The notes under the pieces were generated by a model. That model worked only from the letters and a program-made list of their open reading frames with translations. It was not told where the DNA came from and made no database searches. Below, piece by piece: positions 60,061 through 64,000 of a DNA stretch of 64,000 nucleotides. The stretch's first letter is position 1, and the number at the start of each line of letters is the position of its first letter. The stretch is from Clostridiales bacterium (lineage in GTDB: Bacteria > Bacillota > Clostridia > Oscillospirales > Oscillospiraceae), in NCBI GenBank assembly GCA_902362775.1, contig CABIXV010000003.1, positions 186,001 to 250,000 on the forward strand, read 5' to 3'. The translations under genes and the position numbers were made by a program.

Positions 60061-60340
60061 ACCTCACACCTCCATCTTCCTCATAGGGCATAAACGCAAT
60101 CACAGAGAGATAGTCCGTCCCCAGCCGCCTCAAAAGCGCGTCCTGATGCTCCATGACCTGATCCACCACATTTTCCGGGCAGTACCACATCAAATCCTTT
60201 ACATAGCTGCCCACATCCAGCCCGATAGGGTCGGCCAGATATTCCTCGTCTGTCATGCCGTCAAGCTGCTGGTTCAGGCTGTGCTTATACATGAGAAACC
60301 GGGCGATAGCGATGGTCTGATTCCGCTTGCTGTTCATCAT
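60053..60340 (-). CDS. Hypothetical ICE protein
   Basis: 95 residues, helical (NSKRNQTIAIARFLMYKHSL, CPENVVDQVMEHQDALL). No family recognised. It overlaps the downstream gene by 8 bp and is 3 bp from the upstream one. Confidence 0.5.
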   Translation of the reverse strand: MMNSKRNQTIAIARFLMYKHSLNQQLDGMTDEEYLADPIGLDVGSYVKDLMWYCPENVVDQVMEHQDALLRRLGTDYLSVIAFMPYEEDGGVRYA

Positions 60341-60343
60341 AGG

Positions 60344-61027
60344 CTATCCTCCCATCTCCATTTCATCATTCAGCCCAAATTCCATATCAAAATCAAAGTC
60401 CATGTCGGCCTCCCGCAGCTCCGGCATGATTTCCTCGATTTTGTCAAGAATCCGCTCCACAGATTCACGGGCGTCATTGGAAACATCCTGATCGAGTATG
60501 CTCATTTTGACCAGTCCGGCGTGAAGGACCCGCAGCTCTTCCTCGCTGAACAGGGCCTTTTCGTCCACCAGGCCGCTGCGCTTGGCAAAATCCTGACCGG
60601 CAAACTCTTTGTTGTAAAAGACCTGACGCGCCAGTATTTCCCCGGAATCCGGGGCTGTGCGGTAGGTGGAGAACACATAGCCGAACAGGTGATGTTCCTT
60701 GCAGGCCAAAGTCACGCCGTTGTATTCCGCCAGCTTGTAGGAACCGTTGGGCAGCTTTTCGTTGGCGTCCGTGTAGGGGCAGTCACGACAGATGCCCACC
60801 TTGACCGCTGTGTTCTGGGCGGTATCGTTGATAAGCCGCATGACCTTATCCTTCACAGCGACAAACGGGTTCTGGATCACCGTATCCGCCTTGGAGAAGT
60901 AGGCCACAAGCTGATTTTTATAGTAGATGTCCGCAATATAATCCGAAGATTGGGACCGCTTTACATCAAAGCCCTTTCGGGCGAGCTGTTCAAAGAACAG
61001 ACGGTAAAAATCTGTTTTGCTCCGCAA
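60344..61027 (-). CDS. Hypothetical ICE protein with CxxC pair
   Basis: 227 residues, TTG start at 61027 with GGAGG upstream. A small cysteine pair occurs in ICRDCPYTDANEKLP. The first half (YIADIYYKNQLVAYFSKADT) is beta-rich; the second half is helical and the end acidic. No family recognised with certainty. Confidence 0.5.
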   Translation of the reverse strand: MRSKTDFYRLFFEQLARKGFDVKRSQSSDYIADIYYKNQLVAYFSKADTVIQNPFVAVKDKVMRLINDTAQNTAVKVGICRDCPYTDANEKLPNGSYKLAEYNGVTLACKEHHLFGYVFSTYRTAPDSGEILARQVFYNKEFAGQDFAKRSGLVDEKALFSEEELRVLHAGLVKMSILDQDVSNDARESVERILDKIEEIMPELREADMDFDFDMEFGLNDEMEMGG

Positions 61028-61044
61028 CCGGCAATCCTCCTTCC

Positions 61045-61371
61045 TTACGAGTAACCTTTTTGTTTCATCACCTTTTTGAGAACTTCAATGAAATCAAAAA
61101 TCCGTTCCGCCGCCGCCTGATTCCGGGGATAGGTGTGCGGCAGGGGAGGGCGCTTCTTCCGCTTCAGATCGTACCAGAGGCACCCTCCGTCCTTTCGGCT
61201 GGGGAACATACAGGATGGAACGGAAGTCCGTAAAGTAAAAGGGCACCCCCGGCAGGGATGCCCTTTGGGGTACTCATACAGCCGGGCCGTCAGGCGGGTC
61301 ACGCCATAGGACCCTCTGGGGATAGACACCGGCACCCCATTGTGCTTATAACTCGTTGTTACTGTGTTCAT
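61045..61371 (-). CDS. Small cysteine-rich ICE protein
   Basis: 108 residues from the ATG at 61371 (AAAGGAG 7 nt upstream). Cysteines cluster in HPCRGCPFTLRTSVPSCMFP, suggesting a metal site; a basic helix follows. First gene of the transfer operon on this side, directly downstream of three 33-bp-spaced repeats. Confidence 0.55.
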   Translation of the reverse strand: MNTVTTSYKHNGVPVSIPRGSYGVTRLTARLYEYPKGHPCRGCPFTLRTSVPSCMFPSRKDGGCLWYDLKRKKRPPLPHTYPRNQAAAERIFDFIEVLKKVMKQKGYS

Positions 61372-61452
61372 CCAAACTCCTTTCTCGAACCGGGCGGCCG
61401 GTTGTTTGATTTGTCGGACATAGAAGCGGGAGTAAAAGCAGAGAGAGTCGTC

Positions 61453-61528
61453 AACTTTTTCAAGGGACTTTTTCTGCAAACCATAAACTTTTTCAAGCGA
61501 CTTTTATCGGCAAGTATCAACTTTTCAA
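61453..61528. repeat. Three iterons spaced exactly 33 bp
   Basis: AACTTTTTCAAG begins at 61453 and 61486, and a shorter AACTTTTCAAA at 61519. The first two units extend to a shared GACTTTT. The array lies just upstream of the first gene of the minus-strand transfer operon. Suited to cooperative protein binding, either as an operator or as part of the transfer origin. Confidence 0.6.
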
Positions 61529-61539
61529 AAAATATCGAG

Positions 61540-61580
61540 GTTGAAAAGAAAATGCCCGCCTGATAAACAGGCGAGCATTT
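61540..61580 (-). terminator. Terminator of the DUF4143 ATPase gene
   Basis: AAATGC-C-CGCCTG (61550 onward) pairs with CAGGCG-A-GCATTT (to 61580) around ATAAA. On the minus strand TTTTCTTTTC follows. It begins about 15 bp after the stop codon at 61596. Confidence 0.7.
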
Positions 61581-61595
61581 CATTGAGCTGTATCT

Positions 61596-62807
61596 TTAAT
61601 ATTCAGAACTGAGCAGAAAATCGGCTATGTGCATGGTCTTGATCCCCTCGTAATTCCCCCCGGCAAATTCGTCTGTTGTGAGAACATATTTGGGATAATT
61701 GTCGTGTATTTCAAGCAGCCGCTCATATTCCCGCTTTTCTGTCTTTTCCGAATTGATCTCCTGTGTGACCTGAACATAAATTTTCTCGTTCTGCCGCACC
61801 GCTACAAAATCAATCTCTCCGTCGCTGGTCTTTCCCACATTGACGGTATATCCCCGGCGGCAAAGTTCCAGATACACAATGTTTTCAAGGCTGGAAGCCA
61901 CGCTGTCCGCGTTATAACCGAGAACACTGTACCGCAGGGCGGTATCGGCCAGATAGAACTTTTCCTGCGTTTTCAGGATTTCCTTCCCCTGCAAATCATA
62001 TCTGGAACAGCGGTGAAGCAAATATGCCTTTTCCAGCTTTTCCAAATAGCTGTAAACTGTTTCGTTATCAAGGGCGCGCCGCTCTGCTTTCAGATAATCT
62101 GCAATCGACTTTGCCGAAAAGGTGTTGCCGACATTATTAAAGGTATATTTGACAACGCGCTCCAGTTGGTCGATTTTCCTGACCTGATTTCGCTTTACAA
62201 TGTCTGAAAAGATTGTGGAATTATATATATCCCGGACAACCGTGTAGATCTCATCCTGAGAAAATGCCTGTAAATGGGTCGCCGGAAATCCGCCCAGACG
62301 GACATAATTGGCAAGCTCAGCTTTGGGTTCACCGACAGTCGTGAACTTGCTTCTAAACATCAGATATTCGCTGAAGGACAGCGTAAAAATGCGGAAAGAC
62401 ACATACCGGCCAGTAAGGTAGGTGGAGATTTCCGAGGACATCATCCGAGAGTTGGAGCCTGTGATATACAGGTCAACATCAAAGTCGGACGCCAGGGAGT
62501 TTACAACCTTTTCCCATCCCTTGACCTCCTGTACCTCGTCCAGAAACAGGTAGGTCTTTCCGTCCGGGCAAAGACGCTCCTTCAACTGTGCGTACATCTG
62601 CTTTGCCGTCATATCCTCAAATTCCATAGAATCATAACGGCAGCTTATCATGCGTTCAGCCGGAATATTCCGCTCGGTCTTTAACCGTTCCATAATCATC
62701 TTCAATATTGTGGATTTCCCGCAGCGGCGTACCCCTGTGAGTATCTTTACAAACGGGGTATCGGCATAAGCCATGATCTTATCCACATATAACGGCCTGT
62801 AAATCAT
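61596..62807 (-). CDS. AAA ATPase with DUF4143 domain
   Basis: 403 residues from the ATG at 62807 (GGAGGTGG upstream). P-loop GVRRCGKST near residue 25, Walker B YLFLDEVQEV, sensor YITGSNSRMM; then the DUF4143 nuclease-like domain with GEIDFVAVRQNEKIYVQV. Such proteins are widespread on mobile DNA without proven function; toxin-antitoxin or defence roles have been suggested. It has its own promoter and terminator, so it is an independent cassette. Confidence 0.8.
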   Translation of the reverse strand: MIYRPLYVDKIMAYADTPFVKILTGVRRCGKSTILKMIMERLKTERNIPAERMISCRYDSMEFEDMTAKQMYAQLKERLCPDGKTYLFLDEVQEVKGWEKVVNSLASDFDVDLYITGSNSRMMSSEISTYLTGRYVSFRIFTLSFSEYLMFRSKFTTVGEPKAELANYVRLGGFPATHLQAFSQDEIYTVVRDIYNSTIFSDIVKRNQVRKIDQLERVVKYTFNNVGNTFSAKSIADYLKAERRALDNETVYSYLEKLEKAYLLHRCSRYDLQGKEILKTQEKFYLADTALRYSVLGYNADSVASSLENIVYLELCRRGYTVNVGKTSDGEIDFVAVRQNEKIYVQVTQEINSEKTEKREYERLLEIHDNYPKYVLTTDEFAGGNYEGIKTMHIADFLLSSEY

Positions 62808-62829
62808 CGTGACCACCTCCATTGTAAAT

Positions 62830-62886
62830 AGTATATCGCAAAACCTGTTTGTGGTCAATTAGTTTTGCGATTATAAACCGCAAAAC
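62830..62886 (-). promoter_or_regulatory. Promoter with three CGCAAAAC boxes
   Basis: On the minus strand -35 TTGACC (62858-62853), 17-bp spacer, -10 TATACT (62835-62830). CGCAAAAC occurs at 62837-62844, inverted at 62862-62869 and again at 62879-62886. The boxes flank and fill the promoter, an operator-like layout that may serve autoregulation of the ATPase gene. Confidence 0.6.
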
Positions 62887-62928
62887 ATTTCGACAATTTA
62901 TTTGACTGCGGATTACCTCAAAAAAGTA

Positions 62929-64000
62929 CTACGGCTCCATACCCCTGTCCTTGTGCCGCAAATACCATTCTTTTTTGGCGGCCCTGGAAAGATCACCTCC
63001 CATAGCCTTCTGGCAATCGTCGTACTCCATACCCATGTTGACGGCGTTCTGTTCCAACGCCATCAGGATTTCACAGATCAACCGCTCTGTATAGTAGGCT
63101 TTTCGGGCCTCCGCATACTCAAAAGAGCCGGTTTCCCGATCCTTGCGGAGCATGGTGCGTATGGCCTCCAATACCTTGTTGGCAATCAGCTTGTCCGCCT
63201 CCGCGATTCCTTTCTGCCGCTGTTCCTCCACATGGGCAGGGTCGGCGTCATAGAGCATGGAAAGCTGGCACTTGGCGTCCGCATACTCGTTTACCAGATC
63301 ACCAATGTATTTACAGTCTGTTTTCAAGCTGCGGATAAAAGCGTCCAGTTCGGCCTTTACTTCCTCCGGCAGCAGCTTGTAGGCCAGACGGCCTTTTTTC
63401 GGCATCTTTTCTTTCAGGGCAAACAGACCGGGGATAAATCGGGCCAGCCCATCCGCACTCAAAACACCGTCCAGTGAGGCGGCTCCCAGCTCATCATCCG
63501 TGATATGGCCGAAGGTTTCCCGCAGGCGTTTGTACTCGCTGGGATGAAGCCGCTCCATATATTGCTCAAACTCATCAACCAGATCAACGGCGGCTGCGGT
63601 AAGCTGCTCTCTGGCCCGCTGCTTCGCTTCACAATACGCCTGTATTTTCTCCGCGAAGGTATCACGGATCAACTGCCTGCGTATTTTATCCGGGATGCTG
63701 GGATGCACAAACGGAACCATTGTGCGCTGGTTCTTATCCCAGAACACCACATGGATGTGCGGATGACCCCGCTCATTGTGGTGGGCGGCCACCCATTGTA
63801 GGTTCTGAACCCGGATTCCATTATACTTTGCCAGCGTTAAAATATGACGCTCCATGTAGTCCTCCCAGGCTTTATGATCGGTCAGCCCCAGCTCGGCCGC
63901 TGTTTCCGGGGAAAAGGAGATAATTCCCCGATACATATTCACACGGCGGTAGGACAGCTCCCGCACCAGACGGGCCGCCTCCTGCCAGGTGGAGAACTCC
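62929..64000 (-). CDS. MobP-type relaxase, N-terminus outside the window
   Basis: The frame is open to the window edge, so the N-terminus is missing. The HUH metal motif is visible (HHNERGHPHIHVVFWDKN). Before it comes a segment with SYRRVNMYRGIISFSPE; after it a long helical region with no helicase. The family is the MobP/MobL-like relaxases of Clostridial ICEs. It would nick the ICE at its own oriT. It is a different type from the MobQ system predicted for element A. Stop TAG at 62929. Confidence 0.85.
   Translation of the reverse strand, partial: EFSTWQEAARLVRELSYRRVNMYRGIISFSPETAAELGLTDHKAWEDYMERHILTLAKYNGIRVQNLQWVAAHHNERGHPHIHVVFWDKNQRTMVPFVHPSIPDKIRRQLIRDTFAEKIQAYCEAKQRAREQLTAAAVDLVDEFEQYMERLHPSEYKRLRETFGHITDDELGAASLDGVLSADGLARFIPGLFALKEKMPKKGRLAYKLLPEEVKAELDAFIRSLKTDCKYIGDLVNEYADAKCQLSMLYDADPAHVEEQRQKGIAEADKLIANKVLEAIRTMLRKDRETGSFEYAEARKAYYTERLICEILMALEQNAVNMGMEYDDCQKAMGGDLSRAAKKEWYLRHKDRGMEP

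Noticed and set aside
1..64000. tRNA, rRNA or CRISPR array
   Set aside because: No regular spacer-repeat array and no recognisable rRNA or tRNA cloverleaf was seen on reading; a dedicated search could still find a degenerate tRNA.

Overview
The window looks like mobile DNA from a Gram-positive gut anaerobe of the class Clostridia (Oscillospiraceae/Lachnospiraceae type). This rests on the gene families present: TnpV/TnpX-type transposon genes, large serine recombinases, PrgI and TadA-type conjugation genes, SpoVG, DUF3847, and strong AGGAGG ribosome sites with frequent TTG/GTG starts. No rRNA, tRNA or CRISPR array was seen. Almost every gene is on the minus strand.

Region 1 (1 to about 14,075) is the right part of a Tn4451-like mobilizable element. 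It starts with a MobQ-type oriT core, a DUF3847 gene and three small sigma-factor-like genes. A minus-strand metal operon follows: two YbtPQ/IrtAB-like ABC half-transporters, a frameshifted mntP, feoA, feoB, a FeoC-like protein and a DtxR-family repressor. Next come a divergent AraC activator, a membrane protein, an XRE regulator, a frameshifted tnpV and a tnpX that has lost its catalytic N-terminus.

Region 2 (about 14,075 to beyond 64,000) is a second element, an ICE that appears to have inserted into that tnpX. Its recombination module holds a Ser-less resolvase-like protein, three large serine recombinases in one operon, a DUF6870 protein and a MazF-like toxin. An IS110-family insertion and a sigma-like gene with a hairpin-masked ribosome site follow. 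From about 24,000 to 34,350 lies a visibly more AT-rich cargo: a second DtxR-family repressor, a second pair of YbtPQ-like ABC proteins, a complete Opp/Nik-type importer and an AraC regulator.

From 34,500 rightward is the conjugation module. VirB4, a split VirD4, PrgI (VirB3-like), TrbL/VirB6-like and VirB2-like proteins are interleaved with a Tad/Flp-type pilus set: two TadZ/ParA-like ATPases, TadA, TadB, TadC, CpaB, a prepilin peptidase and three prepilin-like proteins. Accessory DUF proteins, a DUF4143 ATPase and a truncated relaxase at the window edge complete it.

The main idea is that two nested mobile elements each carry a metal or metallophore uptake cassette with closely related DtxR repressors. 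Both cassette promoters hold the same GTTAG-N6-CTAAC palindrome. The outer ICE also appears to transfer with a hybrid T4SS/Tad-pilus machine.
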